Notes under the pieces: model-generated | Seen by the model: only the letters and a program-made list of their open reading frames with translations | The model's database searches: none | What the model was told of the DNA's origin: nothing | Shown: positions 33,201 to 47,492 of the stretch, piece by piece | Position numbering within the stretch: the first letter of the stretch is position 1 | How the letters are laid out: each line of letters opens with the position of its first letter | Source of the DNA: Limnoperna fortunei | Lineage: Eukaryota; Mollusca; Bivalvia; Mytilida; Modiolidae | Direction: 5' to 3' | Length of the DNA stretch: 64,000 bases | Assembly (NCBI GenBank): GCA_944474755.1 | Contig: OX104117.1 | Location: 79,026,926 to 79,090,925, forward strand | Translations under genes and position numbers: made by a program

Positions 33201-36200
33201 TTGCATTAAATAATTTGGTAATTACAGTTAGCGTGCGCTAAACCATGCTTATCGGTATAATATTATAGCTTCCGATTAAAACTTGGTTTTCCCAACCAGC
33301 AACCTTAACATTTATTTAATTTACGCTCAAATGCTTTGAAAGTCGCTACAAACAAATTAGGAAAACTGCATTTTTATCCTTTTACAATTTCTGCGAATTG
33401 ATTTTTAGTTGTGACTAAATGTTGTGCAGGGTTTTTCAATTTGAAACCAAATAAGTAAACGAGAAACCTAATAGAAGTTCATCCAAAAACATTTAAGTAC
33501 ACACATCGGCATATTGTGAGCTAACGAACAATGAAATTCAAGCAGTTTTGCTCAATCGTTAATAGGCAAAATGAAACATGTTGTTTGCAAATATGTGAAC
33601 TTACTTGTAAAAAGCTAATTTTTAGAATATTTCCTTTTTGTTTAACAAAATATAACATCAACTTAAAACCTTGATTCAATTGCTCGCTGTGTGGTAAAAT
33701 CGGATCAAATTCGAATCAAATCACATTTGTCTGTATTTAATAGAATATTTCGCCTAAAATTCTGTATAACATTTTTGACGTTTATTCAATTAACGACCGT
33801 AAATAAATGATCGAGCAAAACGTCTTTAAAGGACTGATGATTGAGTGCGGAAAACTTGTATACTCGAGTTGTCGTGTAATAAACACGGTGTATTGCACTT
33901 ATGTGTTTTTTGCGTGCTGTAGTTCCAACATACATATTGGAAACATTTGTCAATTATTTGAGCCAAACATGTATCAATTATTTGAGTTAATGTTGTTTTC
34001 GATAAACGTTAACCCTGTTTTTATACCAATTGTTTTTCAAAAATGTGTTACACAAACGTTGTAAATACATGTTTATACGTTAAATACACGTTAGTAATGC
34101 GATAAACATACGCTTCGCAGTCGTGGCAGCTTACCATATACAGTCAAAATAAAACATAAGCTGACTTTGATAGAAATACAAAAATAGTGTTGTGTGGTGT
34201 CCTCATCTAACATGTAGTAATGAATAATTAATCAGATATTTTAGTTTATTAACCTTCATCCAATATTAGCAGAACTATTGATAATGATGCATCGTAATAC
34301 AACAAGCAATACTAGGTCCCCTACTGGCAAATAAAATTTGCATAGTCCATGGGCCATAATTTCATCAAAAATCAATGCATCAGAACGATATTCGAAATTT
34401 ATCTGGACCTCATCGTGGTTTACTCACATGCCAAATATCAGCTCAGTATCTGCAAACATTTACAAAAAAGTCAGGAAAACTGTTATTTTTAAGAAAATCT
34501 CACAGTCCAAGGGTCATAATTTCGTCAAAAATCATTGGACCCTAATGATATTCAAACTTGATCTGTAACTCATCATGGTTGACTCACATACTAAATAATA
34601 GCTCAATATCTGCAAGCGTTTAGAAAAAAGTCCGGAACACATCTATGCCGGACGGACGGATGGACTGACGGACGGACGGACAGAGTGCAAACATATAGTC
34701 CCCTTCGGCGAAGCCGGTAGGGGACAAATAATTAAAAAAAGTGAATTGAACAATCTATAACTGCATTTTGTTGTTGGCTTGTGAATACTCGGACGGCATA
34801 ATAAAAACGATACATAATGACTGAATCTATTTTCTTAAGATATGATTAACAAACAATAAGAACTAGTACACAATAAATTCATAAAATAAATATAAATATT
34901 TTTCTTTCAAATCACTGATAGTTATGCGCATTATTTTACACATTGTTTACTTGTAAAATATGTCATATTGTGTCTTTTTCTAGGTAGATTTTGTAGAGGT
35001 TCAAACAAGACGCAAGGTTCATACGTTCAAAATTAACCCAGACCCAGAGCTAAGCGAATTATGGCACTTGGTAAGTGTACATTAGAGATGTATACAGTTT
35101 TTACATTGAAAATATAAATTGAAAATATAAATAAATGTTTTAAAGGATTGTACAAGTCTATATTTCTAGCAAGAGTTATATGCTTACATAACATAGCATC
35201 AACAATGTGAATTATTTTTGGTTTACAAACATTACACTCCCTAATAGAGGCAATCGGAAATTTCTAACAACGTAAAGTAATAAAAAGACATGATGATATA
35301 AATTTCTTTTTTTACCTAAAAGTAAATTAAACATTTAGAAAACAAAAAAAAATATATATCATTTAGTTTTTGAAGACACGATTGATTGTACGTAACTTCT
35401 TTAATTTATTATTGAATAAATTTCCTTAAATTTGATCACAGTGAATATTTTAATAATGTTTCAGAACAACGACGTTACATATTCACAAGACATAGACAAA
35501 GTTTGGGCAAAAGGTTTTACCGGAAACGGTGTACGCATTGGAGTTGTTGATACATTAACGCAAACTGACCATGTGGATCTTACAAATATGGTAATTAAAG
35601 CTTACGATTTATAGGATAATCAATCTGATTAAAACGAATTTTAAGACAAATTATGTTTTTTATTCAATCTACTCCAATTTATTATACTATTTATTAATAA
35701 ATATAAAATTTTCTTTGTCAAATGTTGATATTTTATCCTAATTTGAATTTTAATTGCAAGCCATTTTTCACGCTGGCTATTTGGTACATGAGCCTTTCGA
35801 GCCAGCCATGCAATATCACTTGTAATCATGTCCGCTATGCAATATGCAATGTCATTTGTGATCGTTTATATAAAAATATACTATAGAGACCAGGAAAACA
35901 TAAGTTTTCATTCATTAATTCTAAAATTTTATAGTTGTACTAGTTCCAGTAAGTTGAAATCAAAGCCAACTTGAATGGTTTTCTTTTATGTTAATGGTTT
36001 TAACCATTTAGACAAATTATATGGTGATACAGGTATAAGCTACCTTCGGTTGTACCTTAAGGCAACTTTTGACATCGTTGTTAATTGCACCATTTGTCCA
36101 TCAAACCTGTGATTACATAACATTGGCATCAAGTGGCCACCAAATTAAAAGAGAATGGTTGTAATACATATTTATTCAAATACATCGAAAGTGTGTTGTA

Positions 36201-37635
36201 CAACTACAACAAAATGTTCCACGGTTTCATTTATATCATGCAACATGCCATCTTTCTGTATAGAGATGTCATCATCAGTGATCTTAACATGAAGCGCCCG
36301 GAACTTTAAATCAATAGTATCTGAAAAATAGGAGCAAAAATTAACATGCATTCCAATACAAGCACTGTTAACAACTTAATAGTTAGTCTTACTGCATGCA
36401 GGCTGTGCTAAACTTTCCTGTAAAATAGAAGCTAAAAATATGTAACAAGAAGGAGATGACCTCGCGTAAAAAATGTGTTTGAAGGGTAACAACGTATGCT
36501 TATTCATCGTGTTCGCAATAATGATATATTTCTTCCGGTTTTTAAAACAGTATTCTTTCATAATATGACAGAAAAAAATTATGCTTTCATAATAAAGGCG
36601 TAGATTGCCAATATTTAAGGTAACCGTTTAAAAATTTGCACCGACTTCCCGAAAACCTGTCAATATTTCATGCTACCTCCTCCAAAAGTACCTTGGATAT
36701 TTACAACAAAAAGAATATATGCTGGGATGCGACAAAAATACGAGTTGGTTGTTATATACTTTTTAAATGTTTAATTTTGCATTACGAGAATATATCCCAA
36801 CAAAGTATAAAGTTGGTCGAAATTACACACAAAATGACCGTTAAACCGTTAAAAACTAGCTGATTTAAATCTTTTTTGAAGGATCAAACATGGTTATGAT
36901 AATACAATTAGGTAAATAGAAATTATAAAAAATGAAAACATACTTACTGTCACAGGATAATTGCAAGAATTTTAACTGAATTATTGATACCGTATTGTTC
37001 TAGATACTGTCGTTTCTGCGTTCTCGTTTAATCTCGCTTACGGTCTCGCAGCAGAACTGGAAATCGTACCTACTCAACTGAAGACTTAGCTGGTGTCCAG
37101 CCGGATAGTTATACTAGTCCCAGAAGAGAACAAGTATAAAAGTGGAATATTTACAGTGAAATGTAATTTCAAAACAATTATGGCAGCTAAGTGATTGCGA
37201 TATTATAAAATTCCTGACTTTGATAATGGTGTTCCATTTATTTTTGTGGTATCAATTGTCGTGGTTAGAAGATAAAGAAATTTCGTGACATTCTTATATT
37301 CGTGGTTCGCTGATCGCAAAAATAAAAATAAATGAAACATAATGGAAATGCCAACAATTTTCAGTATTTACAGACAGTTTTACTCTGTACATTTCTAATT
37401 TCCGATTTTATTTTTAAAAGACCATATAATAAAAAGAGATTAAACAGACCTTGTTTTTAACCGTACATAATTTACATAATTAAGAAACATGTCATTTTAT
37501 TAAAACCAACCTAAATAAACATTTTGCATGTGTTGTAAATTTCCTGGGACAAAGATGAGTTTACAACGAAAAGGCACATAAAATCCATACGTTCGTGAAT
37601 GTACACAATGGAAAGACCTTCTTGTCTTTCTTATG

Positions 37636-37680
<45 letters not shown>

Positions 37681-40600
37681 GTTATTATTATTATTATTAT
37701 TATTATTCCGCGGAGGTTTGCCAAAAAGTGTCTCGCCATATCATTCCGACACTTGGTACCATTAATTAGTCATATCCGGAGATGACATGGCCCATCCTTT
37801 TAGACCGATCTATTTTAGTAACAGAGTTATCTGCCCCAACACGAAAACCCTTGTTAGCCGATAAACTCAGAAACCGTAACCGATTCTCAAAATCTGAAGT
37901 GTACAAAATGTAGACTTACTGTGGCGATGATTTAACATGCAATTTTTTTTCTTCCAATCAACTTCCTGTTTACGCGTTTTTGACCTGAAAAATGACGCAA
38001 CGCGTCAAAATTTCCTCGAAAATCGTAATTCCTAAAGACTTGGGACCACCACCATTGATCCTAGGTGACATATATTACATTTAAAAATGTCAAAGTCAAA
38101 GGTCAAAAGTCAAGGTCAAAGGTCACCATAGGTCTTGTTAGCACTATATCTCATAAACCATAAAGATAGAAGCAGACAATAAATTAGAACAATACTCTTC
38201 TTATCGAGACCTTCATTTTGGTACATTGGCCCGAAGCTGTGCGATGAACCATTTTCGAGTTACTGCCCTTGACGCGTTTCGGTTAATCGGTATTTGGTTA
38301 AAACTTGAAAACGGTTAGAGATAATATAGTAAACATATAGGTTTAACATGATCAGTAGAAAAAGAGCTTCAATTTGAGCCAAAGGTCAAAGGTCATAGGT
38401 CAAGGTCATACCACAGCAACAAGGTGACCGTTATAAAAAGTCCTTACATGTAGTAACCATATATTTTAGAATCAGAATGATGTACTTTACTGACATATCT
38501 CATTTCATGACCGGAAGTTGCCTTTTATCCCTAGCAACGGAATGAAAGTCATTAACAACCATCTATTTTTTTGGCTCGGAACCACTTTCTTTACTCAAAT
38601 AACTCATTTTTATGACTAGAAGAGACATTTTGTGCATTAGCAAGACACAAAATCCCATCACCTAAATTTTCAGACTTTAGAGGAACAGTGGGAAAGACCT
38701 TCTCATTTGTTCTCAGAACAAATGGCAGTTTAATTTTCGTTTGTGTTGCGGGTCTTAAACACATTAGAGTTGCTCATAATGTAAAATTGACTCAATCAAA
38801 AACAATGATGGATAAAATAAATCTATTTATGCGCTTTGGTATAAATCAGTTATCATTGTGAAGGTTCTTGCTCGGCGTGCTAACAAGAGATATCTTTCCT
38901 TTGAGGCCGACGACCGCTTGTCTTTAACCACATATCTCTTTTCGCTGCTGACCGAAAAACCCAAATGTTAAATATCATTTGATTTTTTAGTAAACTTTGT
39001 AAACGTACCTCGACCTAGGAAGAAGGCTGGTGACCTCATTATGTCTTAATTTCTGTGTGGGATTTTCAAAAGTTGAGTTTTGTTTTCGCAGTGCTAACAT
39101 TTATTATTAAAAGTTAAAAGTTAAAAATCAAACAGTTAAAAGTTCAGTAAAAAAGTATGGGGCGGACAGCGAGAGTTTCCTGTCGCAATCAACAGGATTG
39201 TTTAAAAGATTTAGAAAAGAGAAAATTGGATGGAAAAAAGATTAGACGTCACCTTCAACCAGACGGCTTGTATTTTATTTAACATTCACAAGTATTTCTT
39301 AATAATAGAGCAAATGAGTTGACTTTATATTGTTATCGTAGCAAATACAATGAACACACAACGAAAGAATGAATTGAACGTGCTTTTAGTCATTAAATTG
39401 CTATATGTGTAGATATGAGTTTTGAGTTTGGTTATGATTAATGCAATATACTTACATAGTTTACATTTTATTAAATTGCATTCAGGGTACAAATAGTTTC
39501 ATCGTTATCGTGCGTGATACACTGATTACGAAGAATCATAACATTAAGAAATTTTGACTAATAGAAATTCAGAAATTTTATGCTGAATGCCACCGCATGA
39601 CATTAATATGATCTGATAATAAAGATGTTCGACACTTTCTTTGTTAATATAAAACTGTCCCGAGCTTTGATATGCGGATATTTTTTTTTTTGAGATTTTC
39701 TTTGTTGTTCGATTTTTTTATTATTACCGTCATATACTCAACCAGTCTCATTAAGTTTTTTGGAGATAAATCTTAAATTATTACGTCACAAGTACATTTT
39801 AATTAATTATTGTTATAGATTTGAGGTGAATAGGTAACATTCAGACCTATGTAAAGCTTGCAAACATCTCCACCGATCATGCAGGATCCGATCTGAAGAC
39901 ATTATTTATTTCATTTGTTTTTAATCTTAAGGTAGAGTTAACGTTCTTGAAAACTCATAAATGTTAAGAAAACGTTCAACGGAAATCAAAGATAATAGTT
40001 CAAACTACATAACAATTCAGTTATGTTTATTATAATTTGTTATAGGATGTGGCAAATTCGTACGATTACTATAATGATAGGCCTGACCATATTCCTGTAA
40101 CAGGCATGTTGTAAGTAAAACGTATACCTGAATTAAGATCATGCAGCTTATTATTATTATTATTATTACTATTATTATTATTAATTAGTTTTTCGTAGTT
40201 TTTAATAGAAAATGTAAAGCTAACTATAGTAAACAGTATAAGTTAGAACGATTACATCAAATTTAATGATTGTTGCATTGTTGTAAGGTCTCCAAATTTC
40301 TAAACAAAGTTAATAAGACATGGATTTAAACATTAATTTAAACAGCATTAAAATGAAGTTATACTGGTCCAATCCTTAAATGATATATAGTTATATAAGG
40401 TAACGTGGCTTGACAGCTTTAATTGCAACCATATCGAAATCAATGTAAAATATGCTCGTCGTGACTAGTGAATTTCATATATATATATATATATCTATAT
40501 ATATAGATATATATATTATTAATTGATTTTCCTGTATTTTAATTTGTCCAAAGTTTACCACGTGATATTTTGTATTTTGGCGGATTGACTTATTCATTGC

Positions 40601-43600
40601 GAATTGACTTTTGCGGATTGCACGGTTACTAAAAATAGAACAAAAAATTCCAAAAATCTTGTGACGTTTCGCAATCAGCCAATCATATTTTACAACCGGC
40701 TTTTAATCGTCTTCTGGAACACAACAACAACAATGGACATTGTTGAGCACAAAAGTTTGCATCCTTTAATAAGGATGAGATAGACTTTATATTTTTAATG
40801 TGACTAATTAAAAAACAGTAAAATTTTCAATTAATAATATAACAAATACAGCCTTTCTCTTAGTCAATACAAGTTATATATATCGACCTCGAGTTATATA
40901 TCGACCTCGGACTACGTCCTCGGTCGATATACATCTCTCAGTCGATATAAACTTGTATTGACTAAGAGAAAGGCTGTATTTGTATAATATATATTTTGCG
41001 AACAGTTAATTTTCTAAATGCACACAACTTAAATAGTACAAAAGGAACTCGTATAAAGCACTTACTTATATCTATGAATATGGGACAAAAAGAAGTGACT
41101 GAACAAGGCAGCCATTGATCAGATGACGAACAATAAATGTTCATGTACGAACATATAAGAAGGTCCTGCATGCTTCCCTCATATATATGAGCGTGTCCAC
41201 TTTAAACGTAACTTAAATTCATTTTAGTCATGGAACAAGTGTGTCTGGAATTATTGGTGGAACCAAAGGCAATAACTTTTGCTCGGTTGGCGTTGCATAT
41301 GATGCAACTCTTGTCGGTAAGGTTAACCTTGCTGGAATTTTTCCACCTCTAAGATTTAAAGATATTATTTACGAGAACTATTTGATTAAGTAATTAGCCT
41401 AGTGCAGTGTGTAATATATTCAGCTTTTCTGTGTAAAATGTTTGGGTTTCAAACATATGAAGTTGTAGTCAAGAATGAATGAAATCTTGTTAAAAATGAA
41501 AATGAACTTTACAGTCAATGTAAACTCTAAAAAGTGTTGATGTTTTAATGGTAATTTGCCTATAGATACAAATATAACAACCCAAGAATGAAACGCCAGA
41601 ACAACATACAACAACGATACACGAAAGGGGTTAACTTACAATATTAATACTAACCATTAATATTCTGACAAATGATAATTTATAACACATTATGTTAAAT
41701 ACATTATACGGAAAAAAATGACTACTATGATCAGTTGGATATGCAGCAATGCAGGACATTATGGACAAGAACTCATTAACAAACAATAAATCAATTATGG
41801 AAATGAGCGAGACAATGAGGCAGAAAATTTTGGTAGGGCGGATTATTTAGCAGCTACAATGAACTTTCTCTAGTCGATAACTGCAAGAAAGGTTTTGTTT
41901 CAATGGAGCGTGGTACTCTACAAACTCGTTTCAATCACTACGGTCTGCGCATAAGCTTTCTGTATTATGATTGAATATTTGTTTTGTCAAGCGAGCAATA
42001 TTTTAGGAACATTAAGGATAAGAACAGGTTAACAAATTTAAATAAATGGGAAAAAGTAAATAAAATGTTGAATGTTCTGATAAAGTATAGTGTTGGAACC
42101 TTTTGTGGGGGCAACAATGCTCTTACTTTTTGTCGACAGCTACAAAATGGTTCTTTATCGTGCAAGCAGCTTACACAATATAGAAATAACATGGGAAGCC
42201 ATCTAGTTCCCCTTATCCTTATTATGATCTGACAACTTCTAACGAGAGAACATTTGCCACCTTTGCCACCATGGTAAGCTCTCTTGGCAGAGCACTAGTA
42301 ACCCTCCCTGTAAACTCCCAGAAAAGAGAAATAAAACAATTAAGTGAATATTATTGTTTTGATATATGATTTTCCATTAATTTATTAAATTGGAAATTTG
42401 GTAAATATAATATAAATACAATTATACCTCCATTTAAAGAGCAAAAGTAGTCTCGTAATAAATCTGTTAATACTGTTACTGGTAATTAAAATTTACCTGT
42501 GTTTATGCACCACAGTAACTCTGCTAATGAAATAGACAATATGTAGGAACTTGTAGCTAAGTTTGAATTATTTTAAGCAATTGGATTACTTGGAGCAAAC
42601 GAAGTATACTTGACAGATGCACAAATGGCTAGTGCGTTATCTCATGACAACATAGACATCTATTCCAACAGCTGGGGGTCAGATCACTACTCCTCTTTCA
42701 TATCAATGGGACAACTGACGCAAGAAGCTTTCGAATTCAAAGTTGCAAATGTAAGTGCAACTAGTAATACTAGTTATACACGTAACAATATAGAAATATG
42801 AATTATAACAAACAATAAAAGATAGAAAACGTAAGTATCTATCGCTTGCAACAAATGCCACATTATTTCTGCGTATGGTAGTATAGATTTTTTTAAAGTA
42901 AACACTTGATATTTAGAATAAAAAAGTTTTTGAGCAGAAGTCCATATCAAGTAACAAAGACTAAAATTGATTTTTAAAATAAATTTCATTGCTGATTGAT
43001 ATAAATCTGTCCAGATTATCCAGAACAGAACTGCATGCAACAGACATTGTAGCAGCCACTACTATAGGTGGCATTACACCTCATGAGTGATAATCCCAAA
43101 ATGAAAAAGCAAAAGTATCTAGAAGCACGAAATCTGCAAAGATCGTATTTTTCAATAAATTATGTGAGTGTTATTTGCTCTCATATTATGCATTGTCAAT
43201 TTAAAAATTAATACTGATATAATATTAAGTTCACTGCTGCAATATCCTTAGTAAACAGCAACCATTGGAATTAAAATAATGTACAATGTGGAAATATAAA
43301 TATTTTATAACAGGGTAGAAAAGGAAAGGGGAGTATTTATGTTTACGCTGCCGGGAATGGCGGACCACAGGCAAACGCAAACGTAGATGAGTTATTAACC
43401 AGCATATACACAATTACCATAACAAGTGTTCAGGACAAATCGTCTGTTTTTTATGGAGAAGTTGGTTCAAATATAATGGCAGCGTCATATGGTGGAAGTC
43501 AAGAAGACAGATTAATGGTAAGGCCATTCCTGCAAGGTTTAATTAAGGTATCTTAAACAATATGTATGTTTAATTTAGGTATCTTAAACAATATGTATGT

Positions 43601-46600
43601 TAACCCCTACAGTTCAGCAGAAAAAGTTGCAACCCATTCAAGTTGTAGTCGAGCGTAACCTACACCCAATACATTTTTAACAAGTAACCGTAGTGTTGAT
43701 CACTTGTAGGATGACCCACCTTACCTTAAACACTCGGCCACAGAGCGCCTATTGGTGGTTTGTATAAAGCAAAATTAGTTTGATACGTATTGAATTCAAT
43801 ACAAATTATATCGGTTAAATTATACATTACGTGTCTGCGTTACTTAGTAAATCGTTTAAAACTATAGGCAAATATTGTTTATTTAATACTCGTCCATATC
43901 TTATATTATTTTTTCTTATGTATGAAATGCTATTCGAATATGATATTCGTATAACGACGTTTTGTTTCACAACATTATACTATTGTGGTACATTAAGCTT
44001 GTATGTCCAGTGGTTTGTATACTAATGTATTGATTTCTTGTCAATGTAGTGCTCTAGAATGACGTAATCTATTGATTTCATTGTTCATATTATATTACCC
44101 ACCAATATTAATCAAGAACGAACAAAGAAATAAAGGAAATTAATAGGTAACTCATGTTTCGTATTGCGTGTTTTCTCATTTTAGACTTCTTTGGACCTTG
44201 AAGATAGATGTTTAGGAGAATTTCTTCAAGGAACGTCTTGTGCATGCCCAATAGCTGCTGGAATAATAGCACTTGCTTTAGAAGTCAAGTAATTAAATAA
44301 AATATCACACCCTTATTTCTGAAAAGGTCTCATTTTTATATTAAGATAAACACAAAAGAGAACAACCGTTATTTATTTACCTTCGGGGACATATTATTTA
44401 AGGTGACTTTATAACAATTACATGTTATAATTAATCTAGAGCCTTCGTTGAAATGTAATGTTCGTCAGAATTTCAGAAGGGAATACAAATGTTTTCAGAA
44501 AATCGATGAAGAATTAATTACTAAATACTTTTTCTTAACATAGACGTGTGTATTTATATTTTCTGCCCTCTCGAAGACTTTTTAAGTTGATTATTACAGG
44601 TTATTGTCCACACCGAGCCTGTAATTACTTCTTGCCTGATATTAGTACGTTCAAACTTTTCTTAGCTGTCATAGATTGATCTTGATAACGTTATCATTAC
44701 TTAATGCCACGTGAGGTTGTACTCTTAAATGTCTATAAACAAATAAATGTGTATTTTGTTTGATATCTATACAAAAATTAATTATAAATCACATTTATTT
44801 AGCCCTAATCTAACGTGGCGAGATGTTCAACACCTTATTGTCAGAAATTCCGGAAAGTACACTTTCAAAGACGACAAATACAGTTGGCAACGGAATGGTC
44901 GTGGTTTTCAGTGTACGTTTGTAAATTTCTAGAGCATATATTGCATGCAATGTTTACCGTTTAGATGTATAAGGTTCATTTTAGGTTTCCCAGTAACGAC
45001 TTACAACGTTTTACCTAACAATAATTAGATTCATACCTAAAGTTAACTTCGAAGTACGAAAAACTTTAAAAGAGATTATTTGAGACTTGATTTCGCTATA
45101 AAATGGTTAATTTTGTTTCAACATTGAAAAGCACAGCTTACTTATTAATAACCTTGCTCTACGTTGGCGTGTATACACACCTTAATACCATTTTCACATT
45201 TTGAAGCCCTAGTAAGGTACTCTTGGCTATCAGACTTCCAATTTTAAATGTTTCTAGTGACAATATCAACGCACAAGACATTACTAGATCATGGCACGTA
45301 GTTTTCCTGGTACAACATAATAGGTGTATCTTATTCTTTATAGATTTATTTCCTCAAAATCGCACATTAATTTTATTAACTTATCTACCATTGCATCTTA
45401 TAGCTGCCATTGTAAAAAAATTACTTTAAATCTCGCAAGACGTCTTTGACTCTGCAACGATATTCCATATATTCCATTCCAATAAGAATTGGTATTTTGT
45501 CTTCCTAATTTCATGTTGATATAAATATATACGTAGATGTCAACTTGTCATTTCTTTGAATCTTCACTGCTAAAACCTTGGCTGTAATGTATATAATTAC
45601 TTGAAATGTGTTTTCTTACAGTTCATCCTAAACTGGGTTTTGGTTTAATAAATGCAGAGAAAGTTGTAAATATGGCAAAGATATGGCGAACGGTTTCCCA
45701 GCAACTGATATACACCTCTCCAGCTAGTTTACCTAGTGTGTACGTATTCTAAATTTTTATATATAAAATTGTTGTTGTACATATATTAACGTGGTGTTTG
45801 GTAACATTGTCAATATTTTGATTTCATTATTAATTTATTTACTGACTTCCACTCCTCTCCATAAGTGAAAATATAAAAGAGGATAAATCGTATCAAACCA
45901 TGCGTGGAATAAAAAAGTGGTAGACTGTTTTTTATAATGTAATTCAGTCTAAAATATATTTCCTGAATCCCAAGAGTGTTTCAAGAACTGATAAGACATT
46001 GTCATAATTCATCTATATAACTCAGAATAACTGAAACATCATATGTTTTCTGTTGCATGTAGTATACAAGTACAGGCAAAACTCATAATCACTTAAAAAC
46101 AAGAAAAAGTCTTAAAAGTTTATGTTTTGTACTCAATTTTTCTGACTTTTACTGGACCGGTCTGCCTCTGTCTTAATTTTACTTAGTTCGGTATTATTCT
46201 CCTCTTGACTGATAATCTGAATAAGTTTAAATAGTCTGACTTTGTACTCGACCAAGTCTCAAATAGTTACGTTATTCTATGAATGAGTCTCGCCTTATAT
46301 GAAAAGTTTTAATCAGTATCAACTTACAAAAAGACTGAATCATGCCTGTACAAGTCTAAAAAGCCTTAATTAGTATATAACTTAAACAATACATAAATTT
46401 ACGTGTCTTGCATGTAATTCATTTTGACAAATGATATATATATATATATATATATAATGAAGTTAGAATGCTAATCTTCCGTTTATATGAGCCTCTTGAC
46501 ATTATTTTCCACATTTGAGCATATAAAACTGCCTCTTACACCTGTATTCACATTTTATTAAGCAAACCATACTAAAATTTTAGTGTTTGGGAAATTACCT

Positions 46601-47442
46601 CCCTTCCTGAGATCAACACAAGTATTATTGAAATTTCATACTGTTTCTCACCCTTGATGCCAAAAACAATTTTATCAACCATCAACTGTCAAAGTATATT
46701 GATGTATTAAAAACTTTATTTATGGTAGAGTGGGTAATTCTAAAATTATTTTTTACTAGTCTGATGCTCGCTGAGGGTAAATTTGTTAGTAAACTAGTAA
46801 CAATATATGTACTTGTCAAGATAATTGGGTCTTGAAATGAGAGTATTTCTATAAAAAAAGTGTAAAAAATGTACAGTAATAGGTATTTGACACATTTTGA
46901 CAATTTCATACCAATACAAAATATAATTTAATATTTTGTTTTAACAATTTTTGCTTTTGGGGTTGTCATTTAGTAAGAAATATCGTTTGACTATTAAGAT
47001 TAATTAAACTCGCCATATCAAACAAAAGCGATAAATTTTGACTTTTACTTCAGAAATTATTGCAGTACACAAGAAGATGAAGTAGAACTATATATATCAT
47101 TAGATTTCGTTTTGCACTCAAAACCTTTCTCCAGATGAACTAGGTGCATAAAATGAGACAAGTCGAGACTGGGTCGAGGTCAGACCGAGACTCACTCAGT
47201 CTTTACAAACCGGCCGAGACTAATTTTGACAAAACAAGATCAGGCGAGGCCTGTTGAGTTCAGGTCAAGACTTTTTTTAGACAAAAATGAGACTAGTTGA
47301 GACTGGGTTGAGTACAACTTTCAGACTAGTTCAAATTTTTCTGTCAAGTCGAGACTAATGTCAAGTAAAGTTATAAAGTTACGACAGAGTCAGTACAATT
47401 CAGTACAAAAGTTTTTGTCTTTTTTTATTTGTTATTGTTATT

Positions 47443-47492
<50 letters not shown>

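Noticed and set aside
37500..37739. Minus-strand 79-codon frame with poly-Ile
   Set aside because: It is the (TTA)n microsatellite read in frame; no protein signal.
44905..44925. Donor GTGTAC at 44911 for convertase exon 10
   Set aside because: Gives a stop on joining to exon 11; the GTACGT donor two bases later gives the conserved reading.
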